Notes: generated from the sequence alone by a model not told the origin. A stretch of 64,000 nucleotides of DNA from Candidatus Solibacter sp. (GCA_013822245.1 PNKE01000014.1:62001-126000), one strand, 5' to 3'; shown: positions 28,924 through 38,114, numbered from the stretch's first letter. A program made the numbers and translations.

Positions 28924-29766
28924 ATGCCGATTCGCATGACACACTTTCGACGACTTATCGCCGGCCTTGCGCTGGCGGCGATCTTTGCGGCCGGCGCCAT
29001 CGCGGCGCCTCCGTTGACCCTGATTCAGGACAGGCTATTCAAGGCGGATGGAACGCCGTTCAACGGCGCCGCCGTCATCTCGTGGCGTTCGTTCGTGGCC
29101 TCCAATGGTTCCAACATTCCCCAGAACTCGGTGACCGTCCAGATCACGGGCGGAGTTCTCAATGCCAGGCTGGTGCCGACGACGAATGCCTCGGCCGGCG
29201 CTTACTACTCGGTTCGCTTCAACTCCGACGGCAAGACCCAGTTCACGGAATCGTGGGCGGTACCTCCGAGCGCCCTGCCTCTACAGGTCCGCCATGTGCG
29301 CCTCGAAGCGCCTCCCGGCGCGCCGGTTCTGCCGCCTTCCAGCCTGATCCAGATCGGCGACGTCACCGGCCTTGCCGAGGCCCTGATCGAGCGGCCACTG
29401 AAGGCGCTGGCTTACCGCTCCGGGCGCGCCGCGGTGATCGATTCAAACGGCGATCTTGCCGGCGCATCCGGCATTGCCACCGATTGCATCCGCGTCGATG
29501 GCACGTCGGGCCCTTGCGGTTCACAGACCGCGCTGCCGCTATTCGTCGACATGGAGCCACCAACCGGGCTGGTCAATGGCGTCAACCTCGTGTTCACCCT
29601 GAATCAGGCGCCCGCCCCCGCATCGAGTCTGCACCTGTTCCGGAACGGCGTCCTCCAGCGGCCGGCGGTCGACTATGTCCTGAACGGCAATGCAATCACG
29701 TTCCTCTCCGTGTCCACGCCCCAGACCGGCGACCAGCTCGCCGCCACCTACCGCGCGGCGCAGTAG
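28924..29766 (+). CDS. Secreted protein of unknown function with fibre-like C-terminal module
   Basis: About 280 residues from ATG 28924 (an ATG at 28936 is also possible). A signal peptide (FRRLIAGLALAAIFAAGAIAA) is followed by a beta-rich region (LTLIQDRLFKADGTPFNGAA, SVTVQITGGVLNARLVP), a middle part (DVTGLAEALIERPLKALAYR) and a C-terminal module of about 70 residues (PPTGLVNGVNLVFTLNQAP, LHLFRNGVLQRPAVDYVLNG, TGDQLAATYR). This module resembles one recurring at the ends of phage tail-fibre-like and Solibacter exported proteins. No enzymatic motif. Isolated gene. Confidence 0.72.
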   Translation: MPIRMTHFRRLIAGLALAAIFAAGAIAAPPLTLIQDRLFKADGTPFNGAAVISWRSFVASNGSNIPQNSVTVQITGGVLNARLVPTTNASAGAYYSVRFNSDGKTQFTESWAVPPSALPLQVRHVRLEAPPGAPVLPPSSLIQIGDVTGLAEALIERPLKALAYRSGRAAVIDSNGDLAGASGIATDCIRVDGTSGPCGSQTALPLFVDMEPPTGLVNGVNLVFTLNQAPAPASSLHLFRNGVLQRPAVDYVLNGNAITFLSVSTPQTGDQLAATYRAAQ

Positions 29767-29964
29767 CCCCGCCAACCGGCCTTGGACGAAGCCCGTCCGG
29801 CCGTGCCCAAACCACTCCCGCGCTGGTACGCCCGCCAGGATGGACTAAAGGGGTCTACACAGGATTCTGAGTGTGGATAGGGCGCCGGCCCGTGGTAGGT
29901 TTCCCGCCCCGGCTCGGTCATAGCCCCCCTGCCGGAGACGCCGCATCGCCGACGATAGACGTTC

Positions 29965-30084
29965 ATGACAGCGATGCTTGCTTGGCTTCTCCTCATCGTT
30001 TCGGGCTGGGCTCTGGCGTCAGCCGTCAGGAACCTGAATGACACAGACCAGTGGCCCCGTCCAAGCCGGCGGAAGCGGCGATGA
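29965..30084 (+). CDS. Possible 39-residue single-span membrane peptide
   Basis: ATG at 29965 opens a frame encoding one hydrophobic helix (LAWLLLIVSGWALASAV, about residues 5-21) followed by a polar segment and a basic end (RRKRR). The layout resembles small membrane peptides. There is no ribosome site and no recognisable homologue, so the evidence is the hydropathy pattern alone. Confidence 0.25.
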   Translation: MTAMLAWLLLIVSGWALASAVRNLNDTDQWPRPSRRKRR

Positions 30085-30505
30085 ATTCGTCCGTCACCGG
30101 CTCACCCGCCCGGGCGGATGCGCCGGACTCATCCGTCCAGCGACGCGAACGCGGCAAAGTCCGCCAGCGCTTTCCGGAACACCCGCCGCGGAACCCCGGT
30201 CCAGGTCCGCAGCTGGCGTCACCTGGTTCGCGGCAGGCTGCGCTCCACACCGCTTCACGGCGTCCACGGTGACGGTGAAACGCCGCGCTGCCTGTGCCAA
30301 GGCGAACGGTTCCGGTTCTCTGTTCATCCAAATCCGGCCGCAAGGACGGTCTCCATGGCCACTGCCCGGCGAATTCGACATAGAAGGGCCGCACCAGCCG
30401 CCGGGCGGACCGCGGGCTGATCGCCGGCGGCCTGCTCACGGATCGGACTGCTGCCCGTAACTGCAACAATGCGAAGGGCTGGCGCGTTCAACCGGAGCCA
30501 GTCTG

Positions 30506-30535
30506 TTGTTTTAATACAAGACCCCGCGGGGGTCT
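30506..30535. promoter_or_regulatory. Two inverted repeats upstream of the GntR regulator (candidate operator)
   Basis: TTGT-N6-ACAA (30506-30519) is followed by AGACCCCGCGGGGGTCT (30519-30535), a perfect 7-bp inverted repeat with a 3-nt centre. Both lie immediately upstream of the TATAGT box and the GntR start. The position suits autoregulation. The second element could also form a hairpin. Confidence 0.4.
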
Positions 30536-30544
30536 GCGCTCGGC

Positions 30545-30550
30545 TATAGT
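30545..30550 (+). promoter_or_regulatory. TANNNT hexamer 8 nt before the GntR GTG start
   Basis: TATAGT ends 8 nt before GTG 30559, which would make a leaderless transcript. If the true start is instead the in-frame TTG at 30601, this is an ordinary -10 box with a leader. Confidence 0.45.
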
Positions 30551-30558
30551 GGTGGTTA

Positions 30559-31290
30559 GTGAGTCCTAGACGCCGACGAGTTGGGCTGGTCGACTGCCGA
30601 TTGCTGGCTGTCCACCTGAACCCCGCGGTGCAGCCGTCCGCGCTCTCTCTCCGGCAACAGTTGGCTTCCACGATGCAACGCGAAATCCTTACCGGCGTCT
30701 ACGCGCCCGGCCAGCGGCTCATCGAACGTGAACTGGTGGTTCGCTTCGGCGTCAGTTCCATACCCGTCCGCGAGGCGCTGCAGGACCTCGAGGGGATGGG
30801 CCTCGTCGTCAAACGCCCGAACATCGGCTGCTCCGTGATTGACTTAACCCGTGAGGAGGCCGCCCAGATCTGCCGGCTTCGCCGCGTGCTCGAACCTCAG
30901 GTCGTCGCTTGGGCGGCCGAAAACTACTCCGCGGTGGCCGATGAAACGTTGAAGGCGCGCGTCCAGGAAATGACCGCTTCCGCCGAAAAGGGCGACATCG
31001 CCGCGTTTCTCCACGCCGACATGCTCTTCCATAAAGCGCTCTGGGCGGTAGCCCGTAACCGCTGGGCCAGCCAGGCCCTGGAAAACTCCCTCGGCTCGCT
31101 GTTCGCGGTTGGTCTGATGGCGGCTCGACGGAGGGGGTCTCTCGATCTCAAGGCCGAGGCCGCCAAGCACCACGAACTGCTTCAACTCATCCGCCAGGGC
31201 CATGCCCAGGCCGCCGCCGGCCAGATGGCCGACATCGCCGGGCGTTTCGAATCCGAAGTTCTACCCGATATCCGTTCTGAAGCCGACTGA
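30559..31290 (+). CDS. GntR-family transcriptional regulator, FadR (FCD) subfamily
   Basis: DNA-binding regulator responding to a small acid or sugar-acid ligand. The winged helix (about 27-95) reads SLRQQLASTMQREILTGVYAPGQ, then LIERELVVRFGVSSIPVREALQ and LEGMGLV. The FCD effector domain (about 100-235) has ICRLRRVLEPQV, HADMLFHKALW and HHELLQLIRQGHAQAA, containing Asp/His positions that bind metal in this family. 243 residues from GTG 30559; an in-frame TTG at 30601 would remove 14 poorly conserved residues. The adjacent GH43-like gene, 30 nt downstream, is a candidate target. Confidence 0.92.
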   Translation: MSPRRRRVGLVDCRLLAVHLNPAVQPSALSLRQQLASTMQREILTGVYAPGQRLIERELVVRFGVSSIPVREALQDLEGMGLVVKRPNIGCSVIDLTREEAAQICRLRRVLEPQVVAWAAENYSAVADETLKARVQEMTASAEKGDIAAFLHADMLFHKALWAVARNRWASQALENSLGSLFAVGLMAARRRGSLDLKAEAAKHHELLQLIRQGHAQAAAGQMADIAGRFESEVLPDIRSEAD

Positions 31291-31320
31291 ACCCTCGTGA
31301 TTCCGCCCAAGGAGACTCCA

Positions 31321-32259
31321 ATGCCAGCCATCCAAGCCAGCCCCAGGCTCGTCATGTTGCTCGTCCTGTTCGCGGCCGCCCTCCCGGCCGCCGACAAATA
31401 CCTCTTCGCCTATTTCATGAGCAACGGTGAAACGGGCGTTTACCTCGCCATCAGCGACGACGGATACAAATACCGGCCGCTCAACAACGGCAAGCCCTGG
31501 CTGCCGCCGGCCCATCAGGACCAGTTGATGCGCGATCCGCACCTCGCCCGCGACCCCAAGGGCGGCTTCCATATGGTCTGGACCTGGGGTTGGACCGGCA
31601 ACGTCTTCGGCCACGCCCATTCGAAGGACCTGGCGAATTGGGGCGAACAGGTGGCGACGCCCGGCCTGCCCGGCGTCGATGGCGTGAAAAACGTCTGGGC
31701 GCCCGAGATGGTCCACGATTCCAAGTCCGGCGAATGGATCATCTTCTGGGCCTCGACCGTCGAGGGCCGCTTTCCCGAAACCGCCGCGTCGCTCGATAAA
31801 GGCAACAACCACCGGATGTACGCCAGATCCACCCGCGACTTCAAGTCGTTCTCCGAACCCTGGCTCTTCTTCGATCCCGGCTACCCTGTGATCGACTCGA
31901 CCATCGTGCCAGGCCCCCTCGGCTACGATATGTTCTTCAAGGATGAACGTCAGACGCCGCTTCGTAAACGGATACTGCGCGCCACCGCCCCATCAGTACG
32001 GGGTCCCTGGACGATTCAAGGCGATGCGTTCACCGAGGAGTGGTCCGAAGGCCCTTCGGCCCTCCAGGTCGGCGAACATCTGGTCGTGTTCTACGACCAT
32101 TACCGCCAGCCGCAGGGCTACCGCGCCATGCGCAGCCGCGACCGAAAATCGTGGGAAGACGCAACGCCGCTCATCTCATTCCCGGTCCACCCCCGCCACG
32201 GCAGCTTCCTGAAGATCACCGCCGAGGAAGCCGCCCGCCTCGAAGCCCGCAAGGACTAG
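31321..32259 (+). CDS. Secreted GH43-like five-bladed propeller glycosidase
   Basis: The 312-residue protein has a signal peptide (LVMLLVLFAAALPAADK) and a five-bladed propeller of GH43/GH32 type: QLMRDPHLARDPKGGFHMVWT (possible catalytic base Asp), WAPEMVHD (acid Glu), VIDSTIVPGPLGYDMFFKDE (pKa-tuning Asp) and EGPSALQVGEHLVVFYDHY. Substrates in this clan are arabinan, xylan or other furanosides; the specific one is unknown. AAGGAG precedes ATG 31321. Likely in an operon with the GntR gene. Its end overlaps the NmrA gene by 4 nt, tail to tail. Confidence 0.83.
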   Translation: MPAIQASPRLVMLLVLFAAALPAADKYLFAYFMSNGETGVYLAISDDGYKYRPLNNGKPWLPPAHQDQLMRDPHLARDPKGGFHMVWTWGWTGNVFGHAHSKDLANWGEQVATPGLPGVDGVKNVWAPEMVHDSKSGEWIIFWASTVEGRFPETAASLDKGNNHRMYARSTRDFKSFSEPWLFFDPGYPVIDSTIVPGPLGYDMFFKDERQTPLRKRILRATAPSVRGPWTIQGDAFTEEWSEGPSALQVGEHLVVFYDHYRQPQGYRAMRSRDRKSWEDATPLISFPVHPRHGSFLKITAEEAARLEARKD

Positions 32260-33206
32260 CCCAGCGGAATCTTGCTCGCGTTCGCCGCGAGCCAGGTCTT
32301 GAGATCCTGCATCTCCGGGTTCAGCTTGCGCGACAAGGCAACGTCGCGGATGCCGCAGAAGTAGCCGGAGAAGTCGCGATTGAACTGGAACATGTTGCCC
32401 AGATCTTCCGCGCTGGGAAATCCAAACGAACGGTACACGGCCGGCTCCACCGCGTTGTAGCCGACGTCAATCCCCAAAGCCCCGCCGAGCGCAGCGGCCA
32501 TCTCCTCCCCCGTCAGGTGCTCGCCCGAGATGCCTACCGTCCTGCCGGTGAATTCGTCGCCGGCCTTGAAGATGCCGAGGGCGCACTTGCCGATGTCCTC
32601 GGCGGCGATGCCCGGCAGTTTCCTGTCGCCCATCGGCAGAGTGATGGCGTATTTCCCGTCAGGCCCTTTCTGCGGACCCGAGCCGAAGTAAATGAAGTTG
32701 TCCCAGTAGAACGACGTCAGCAGAAACGTCGTGGGCACGCCAAGTTGACGGAACACGCCGTCGGCCTCGCCCTTGGCGTCGAAATGCGGTACCTTGTACT
32801 TGCCCATCAGCGTCGGCATCCGGTCGTCTTCAAGCGAAATGAACTTGCGCGTGTCCTCGAGCGTCGACCAAATCACCTGCTTCAACCCGGCAGTCTTCGC
32901 CGCGCGGGCCATCGCCGACGCTTCGGCCAGTTCGCGTTCGGGCGAAAAATGGGCCCAGAAGAAGGTGACGCAGAACGCGCCGTAGGCCCCTTCGTAGGCT
33001 TTGACGAGCGCCGCCTCGTCGCCGATGTCACAGGCAACCAGCTCGGCGCCCAGGCGCGCAAGTTCCTGCGCCTTCTCGGAGTTAGGGTCCCGGGTCAACG
33101 CCCGCAGGGCAAACTCCCGCGCCGGATCGTTCAGAATCGCCCGGGCCAGTCCGCCGCCCTGAGCGCCCGTGGCTCCGGCCACGACGATGATCTTGTTGTC
33201 TGACAT
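32256..33206 (-). CDS. NmrA-family NAD(P)-binding atypical SDR
   Basis: A 316-residue Rossmann protein: KIIVVAGATGAQGGGLARAI (NAD(P) loop GATGAQG), RALTRDPNSEKAQEL, GAELVACDIGD, and the NmrA-like C-terminal domain (FLLTSFYWDNF, LPMGDRKLPGIAAEDIGK). NmrA-like proteins either sense redox ratio or reduce unidentified substrates; the SDR catalytic tyrosine-lysine pair is not obvious. GGGGAGG is upstream of the ATG. Confidence 0.9.
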   Translation of the reverse strand: MSDNKIIVVAGATGAQGGGLARAILNDPAREFALRALTRDPNSEKAQELARLGAELVACDIGDEAALVKAYEGAYGAFCVTFFWAHFSPERELAEASAMARAAKTAGLKQVIWSTLEDTRKFISLEDDRMPTLMGKYKVPHFDAKGEADGVFRQLGVPTTFLLTSFYWDNFIYFGSGPQKGPDGKYAITLPMGDRKLPGIAAEDIGKCALGIFKAGDEFTGRTVGISGEHLTGEEMAAALGGALGIDVGYNAVEPAVYRSFGFPSAEDLGNMFQFNRDFSGYFCGIRDVALSRKLNPEMQDLKTWLAANASKIPLG

Positions 33207-33243
33207 TCATGCCTCCCCTTTAAAACTTACTGATTCGGCAAGT

Positions 33244-33531
33244 TTAAGTCAGGCTTCGAAAATTTGACGGGTTCGTCTGCTGCTCCAGCCGGATCAGCCT
33301 CACCATCGCCTCTTCGTTCGTTTGGCCGCACATCTCCGCCGACGGGCGCAGCGAGACGCAGACGGCCGGGCGTTCAGGCCTCCCGAAAAGCAGGCACCGG
33401 CCGCCGGCGTCGAGTTGGCCGCACCTCGCCCCGGCGGGTTTGCCGTCCGGCATGCCCGGAATCGGCGACGAAATCGAAGGCGCGATGCAGCAGGCCGCGC
33501 AGCCAATCCTGCAATCCATGTTCTCTGTCAT
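33244..33531 (-). CDS. YkgJ-family cysteine-cluster protein
   Basis: The 95-residue protein has eight cysteines in the YkgJ pattern: Cys7, Cys11, Cys14, Cys15 (CRIGCAACC), Cys37, Cys46, Cys58 and Cys68, with [13 protein letters not shown] and [10 protein letters not shown]. The family probably binds an iron-sulfur cluster or zinc; its function is not settled. It diverges from pta, 27 nt apart. Confidence 0.88.
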   Translation of the reverse strand: MTENMDCRIGCAACCIAPSISSPIPGMPDGKPAGARCGQLDAGGRCLLFGRPERPAVCVSLRPSAEMCGQTNEEAMVRLIRLEQQTNPSNFRSLT

Positions 33532-33544
33532 GATATCCGGCGGC

Positions 33545-33550
33545 TAGAAT
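33545..33550 (+). promoter_or_regulatory. TANNNT hexamer 8 nt before the pta GTG start
   Basis: TAGAAT ends 8 nt before GTG 33559, in a 27-nt intergenic space with no ribosome site. Predicts a leaderless pta-ackA transcript. Confidence 0.5.
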
Positions 33551-33558
33551 AGTAGATC

Positions 33559-34484
33559 GTGCACCTGAGCGCCCCAGCCGCTGACTTCCTCCGCCGGGTC
33601 GAAATCCGCCTGCAAGCCCTCCGACCGAAGAAGCGCATCGTCTTCCCCGAAGGCGACGACCCGCGCGTGCTCCAAGCCGCCGTCCGCCTCGCCGGCAACG
33701 ATCTGCTGGAACCGATTCTGATCACGAGGATGCAGGACGCGCCCGCCGACGGTCTCCGCCGTCACAATCCCGAAACCGACCCGTCGACGCAGAAATACGC
33801 CGACTTCTACCTGAAACGCCGCGGCCACCGCGGCGCGACCGCCCGCGACGCCCAGGAAGCCGCCCGCCGTCCATTGGACTTCGCCGCGCTCATGGTCGCC
33901 ACCGGCGATGCCGACGGGTTTCTCGGCGGCGCCGCGAATTCGACCGCCGTCACCGTCCGCGCCGCGCTCCATGCCATCGGCGCGCAGAAGGGCGTCAAAA
34001 CAGTATCTAGTTTCTTTGTTCTCTGCACGCCAAACGAACAGGCCGGCTGCCGCGGGCTGTTCATCGCCGCCGACTGCGCCGTCGTCATCGACCCCTCGCC
34101 AAACGAACTTGCCGACATCGCCCTCATGGCCGCCGGCAGCGCCCACATGGCCTTCGAGTGCGAACCCGTCGTCGGCCTGCTGCCAGCATCTGACCCGGAA
34201 CGCACCGAACAGGCCGCGCGCATCATCCGCTCCCGCGCTCCGCAGCTCGATGTCCGCACCGGCGACGATTCGATCTACAAGGCCAACGCCATCGTCTTCC
34301 CGGACCTGAACTCGGCCAACATCGTCTACAAACTCGTCGAATGGCTCGGCGGCGCGTCGGCGTTCGGGCCGATGCTCCAGGGCATGAACAAACCGGCCAA
34401 CGACCTTTCGCGCGCCGCCACGCCCGACGACATCTACGTCACCGGCATGATCACCGCGCTGCAGGCCCACTCCGAGGTCGGCTC

Positions 34485-34488
<4 letters not shown>
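33559..34488 (+). CDS. pta: Phosphate acetyl/butyryltransferase family protein
   Basis: Interconverts acyl-CoA and acyl-phosphate. The 309 residues align with the Pta catalytic fold: KKRIVFPEGDDPRVLQAA, ADGFLGGAANSTAVTVRAAL, FIAADCAVVIDPSPNELADI, NAIVFPDLNSANIVYKLVE and GPMLQGMNKPANDLSRAATPDDI (the family's active-site Arg and Asp in NDLSR...DDI). It is short by roughly 15-20 residues between LDVRTGDD and NAIVFPD, where most Pta proteins carry the DGELQxDAA loop. The pairing with ackA, whose GTG overlaps its stop (GTGA), supports an acetate-kinase pathway partner rather than a butyryltransferase. GTG start, probably leaderless. Confidence 0.9.
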
Positions 34489-35621
<1,133 letters not shown>

Positions 35622-35676
35622 CGGCATCGCACTTGGGCGCGCCAGGCGCAGGATTCTCCTCGGTATCGAACCGCCA

Positions 35677-35682
35677 TATACT
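35677..35682 (+). promoter_or_regulatory. TANNNT hexamer 8 nt before the MBL-fold gene
   Basis: TATACT ends exactly 8 nt before ATG 35691. Predicts a leaderless mRNA; the intervening CATGGGGT offers no normal ribosome site. Confidence 0.5.
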
Positions 35683-35690
35683 CATGGGGT

Positions 35691-36404
35691 ATGAGGACAA
35701 TCACGGTTCTGCTCGCTTTCGCCGCGTCGCTTCCGGCGCAGCACCCGACAACCTCGTTTAAGACCGCCCAGGGTGAACTCAAGCTCACCGCCATCCGCCA
35801 TGCCAGTTTCATGCTCGAAGCCGGCGGACAGGTGCTTCATTGCGATCCCTGGAGCCAGGGCAACTACACCGGCGTCCCACAGGCCGACCTGATTCTGATC
35901 ACCGACACCCACGGCGACCATCTGGACCTGAAGGCGCTGGCCCTGGTCCGCAAGGCGTCGTCCATCATCATCGCCTCGCCCGATGCCGCCGCCAAGATCG
36001 AAGGGGCAAAGGCGATCAGGAACGGCGAAACCACGCAGGCGGGTCCCTGGCACATCGAAGCCGTGCCGATGTATAACATCAAGCGCGGCCCCGCGGAGGG
36101 CAAGGTCTTCCACGTGAAGGGGCAGGGCAACGGCTACATCATCACCTACGCCGGCTTGCGTCTGTACAACGCCGGCGACACCGAGGGCACACCCGAGATG
36201 CGGGCCTTGAAGAACATCGACGTGGCGCTGATTCCGATGAACCTGCCCTACACGATGCCGCCGGAGGAGGCCGCCGACGCGGTGAAAGCGTTCAAACCGA
36301 AAGTGGCGATCCCGTTCCACTACCGGGGAGCGGATCTGTCGGTGTTCGAAAAGGCGTTGGCGGGATCAGGCGTCGAGGCGCGGATTCTGGATTGGTACAA
36401 GTAG
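35691..36404 (+). CDS. Exported MBL-fold metallo-hydrolase (UPF0173-like)
   Basis: The 237-residue protein has a short signal peptide (RTITVLLAFAASLPAQ), the metal motif THGDHLD at 73-79, GPWHIEAVPMYN, LYNAGDTEG (metal-bridging Asp) and PFHYRGADL (final His). This is the lactonase/UPF0173 type of beta-lactamase-fold hydrolase. Substrate unknown; export is unusual for UPF0173 members, which are normally cytoplasmic. Confidence 0.88.
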   Translation: MRTITVLLAFAASLPAQHPTTSFKTAQGELKLTAIRHASFMLEAGGQVLHCDPWSQGNYTGVPQADLILITDTHGDHLDLKALALVRKASSIIIASPDAAAKIEGAKAIRNGETTQAGPWHIEAVPMYNIKRGPAEGKVFHVKGQGNGYIITYAGLRLYNAGDTEGTPEMRALKNIDVALIPMNLPYTMPPEEAADAVKAFKPKVAIPFHYRGADLSVFEKALAGSGVEARILDWYK

Positions 36405-36434
36405 TCCTGAAGTTACCTGCGCGCCTGTCGTGGC

Positions 36435-36590
36435 TTACGGGACTGAGCCGCTCGGGCTGGCCAGATGATGGGAATGGAAGGGCTGCCGAGACGAGGGACG
36501 ACCTTGGATCCAACTGTTGATCAAGTTCGCCAACGGGCGCACGCGCTGCTGGATCTCTTCGAATAGTTCCACTTTCTTTCTCCTGTCCAT
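36435..36590 (-). pseudogene. istA: Truncated istA transposase (first residues only)
   Basis: ATG at 36590 opens MDRRKKVELFEEIQQ, the characteristic beginning of many IS21-family IstA proteins (MDRxKxVELFEQIRREY). The frame then diverges (VRPLANLINSWIQGR) and stops at 36435, without the helix-turn-helix or DDE catalytic domain. About 12-15 residues are genuine; the rest is fused foreign sequence. Confidence 0.55.
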
Positions 36591-36618
36591 CCCGGCATCA
36601 TGCCATCCGGGGGGGCGG

Positions 36619-36659
36619 GTGGGCCAAATCAGACGATCAAAGTGGGCCAATTCAGACGA
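36619..36659 (-). repeat. Tandem terminal repeats of the IS21-like remnant
   Basis: Two 18-nt copies on the plus strand, GTGGGCCAAATCAGACGA (36619-36636) and GTGGGCCAATTCAGACGA (36642-36659), differ at one base and are 23 nt apart. Multiple internal copies of such units at the ends are typical of IS21 elements, where the transposase binds. Confidence 0.7.
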
Positions 36660-36770
36660 GCGAACTCACGCGTTGGCGACTGGCGCATCCTGTTTCAACT
36701 GGATCGGGAGAATATGCGCCTCCTGGTTGCCACTATAGACACCCGAGGTCAGGTCTACAAGCACTCATGA
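36660..36770 (+). pseudogene. C-terminal fragment of a RelE/ParE-type toxin
   Basis: The plus frame from 36660 reads RVGDWRILFQLDRENMRLLV and ends TRGQVYKHS before a stop at 36768. This is the final half of the RelE/ParE fold (consensus VGDYRVIYEID..., then a terminal basic HRR-x-VY). The N-terminal helices are missing; the sequence is interrupted at the IS21-like terminus. Insertion followed by deletion is the simplest explanation. Confidence 0.65.
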
Positions 36771-36831
36771 TGGGCACGCTCACCGGAGTAGATCATTGAG
36801 GGGATCTCTTCGGATAGAGGTGTTTTAGGAT

Positions 36832-37050
36832 TCACAGTCCGCGTTCACGCACGTAGTCGTTGAGGGGTTTGACACGACCTTTGGCGATGTCCGCGAGGCC
36901 ACGGTCAAGAGATGCCAAAGTGGAAACGTCGAGGGGGGGCCCATTCCCGTCGGCGGCATGGCGGAGGTCCTCCAGCAACACCCACGCAAGATCGGCTTGT
37001 TCCTCCTCGAGTTGGTCGACAAGTTGGTGGAGCGTTTCCTTGCTGGTCAT
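36832..37050 (-). CDS. Antitoxin-like small protein
   Basis: Starting at ATG 37050 (GGGAGG 7 nt upstream) gives 72 residues: KETLHQLVDQLEEEQADLAW, a helical N-terminus, then LASLDRGLADIAKGRVKPLNDYVRERGL split over the C-terminus. The LxxGLADIxxGRVxPxxxY pattern is typical of type II antitoxins and related addiction-module proteins. No toxin gene follows on the same strand; the RelE fragment nearby is on the opposite strand. Longer upstream readings are not conserved. Confidence 0.7.
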   Translation of the reverse strand: MTSKETLHQLVDQLEEEQADLAWVLLEDLRHAADGNGPPLDVSTLASLDRGLADIAKGRVKPLNDYVRERGL

Positions 37051-37132
37051 CGTGCCGCCTCCCAGTTCCATTCTAGACCGGATTATTGGATTCCGTCCCG
37101 ACGGGCGAAGAGGCGTGTCCTTGAGTGGTGCG

Positions 37133-38098
37133 TCAATTTCCGGCGCGTTGTTGCTGTTTCTTGGTGCGGACGTCGCGGACGGCGTAGATGCGGCGGCCCT
37201 GGCTTTCAAAGTACGTCCGCATCATCATCTCACCCAGCAATCCGGTGGTGAACATCATCAGGCCCGCGAGCAGCAACAGACCGCCGGCGGCGAGCATGGG
37301 GCCGTGTTCCAAGATGATCTCGTAGCCGAGGATCTTCTTCACCAGCAGGAAGGTCAGGATCGCTCCGCCGATGCCGGTCGAGACCAGGCCGATGCGGCCA
37401 AAGAAGTGCATGGGCCGGGTGAAGTACTTCAGTAGAAAGCGGATGGTGATGATGTCGAGCAGGACGTTGAACGTGCGGCCGATGCCGTAGTGCGACGCTC
37501 CGCCCACGCGCGCCGGATTGGCGATCGGAACTTCAGCGATGCGTGCGCCATAAAAACTGGCCAGGGCGGGGATGAAGCGGTGCAGTTCGCCGTAGAGGTT
37601 GACGTCCTTGAGGATCTCGGCGCGGTAGGCCTTGAAGGTGGTTCCGAAGTCGTGGAGTTTCACGCCCGAGACGCGCGACATCAGCCAGTTGGCGATACGC
37701 GAAGGGATCTTGCGCATGACGAAGTTGTCGTTGCGCTGTTTGCGCCAGCCTGAGGCGATGTCGTAGCCTTCGTCGATTTTGGCCAGCAGGGCGGGCAGGT
37801 CTTCGGGGGCGTGCTGGAGATCGCCGTCCATCGAGACGATGACTTTGCCCTGCGCTTCGTCGAAGCCGGCCGACAGCGCCGCGGTCTGGCCGAAGTTGCG
37901 GCGCAGGCGGATGACCTTGAGCCGGCCGTCGGTTTCAACGAGATTGGCCAGCAATTCGTAGCTGCGGTCGTTCGAGGCGTCGTCGACGAAGATGATCTCG
38001 TAGGCGCGGTCGATCTCATCGAGCACCGCCGAGAGGCGGTCGTAGAGCCGCAAGATGGCTCGCTCTTCGTTGTGGATGGGGATGACGATCGACAGCAT
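37133..38098 (-). CDS. Family 2 glycosyltransferase, polyprenyl-phosphate sugar type
   Basis: The 321-residue protein has a GT2 catalytic domain (MLSIVIPIHNEERAI, EIIFVDDASNDRS, RRNFGQTAALSAGFDEA, VIVSMDGDLQHAPEDL with the DxD-like metal site, GWRKQRND) and two C-terminal membrane helices (about 231-258 and 268-292). This is the ArnC/GtrB/DPM1-like architecture that moves a sugar onto a polyprenyl-phosphate carrier in the inner membrane for envelope glycosylation. A conserved FGTTFKAYR block is present. It lies 16 nt downstream of the SRPBCC gene, probably co-transcribed. Confidence 0.93.
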   Translation of the reverse strand: MLSIVIPIHNEERAILRLYDRLSAVLDEIDRAYEIIFVDDASNDRSYELLANLVETDGRLKVIRLRRNFGQTAALSAGFDEAQGKVIVSMDGDLQHAPEDLPALLAKIDEGYDIASGWRKQRNDNFVMRKIPSRIANWLMSRVSGVKLHDFGTTFKAYRAEILKDVNLYGELHRFIPALASFYGARIAEVPIANPARVGGASHYGIGRTFNVLLDIITIRFLLKYFTRPMHFFGRIGLVSTGIGGAILTFLLVKKILGYEIILEHGPMLAAGGLLLLAGLMMFTTGLLGEMMMRTYFESQGRRIYAVRDVRTKKQQQRAGN

Positions 38099-38114
38099 TG
38101 CTTGTCGTCCGATT

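Larger units (their letters stand above)
29767..30558. other. 792-nt gene-poor region
   Basis: Open frames on both strands here lack recognisable domains and read like out-of-frame GC-rich DNA. Supported details: a stem GGACG/CGTCC flanked by GGCC/GGCC at 29778-29802 (possible transcript end of the secreted gene), a 39-codon ORF at 29965-30084, and inverted repeats just before the GntR gene. The 30090-30470 part may be decayed coding DNA, but I cannot identify the parent gene. Confidence 0.5.
36435..36659 (-). mobile_element. Remnant of one end of an IS21-family insertion sequence
   Basis: On the minus strand the remnant shows the two features of an IS21-type left end: repeated GGCCCAC-containing terminal units (36619-36659) and, just inside, the start of an IstA transposase frame. 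After about 12 transposase codons the similarity stops. No istB and no second terminus are visible, so this is a deletion remnant, abutting a RelE-type toxin fragment. Confidence 0.6.

Noticed and set aside
36660-37050. RelE fragment plus antitoxin-like gene as one toxin-antitoxin operon
   Set aside because: The two are on opposite strands and converge, and the toxin lacks its N-terminal half, so they cannot be a functional standard module.
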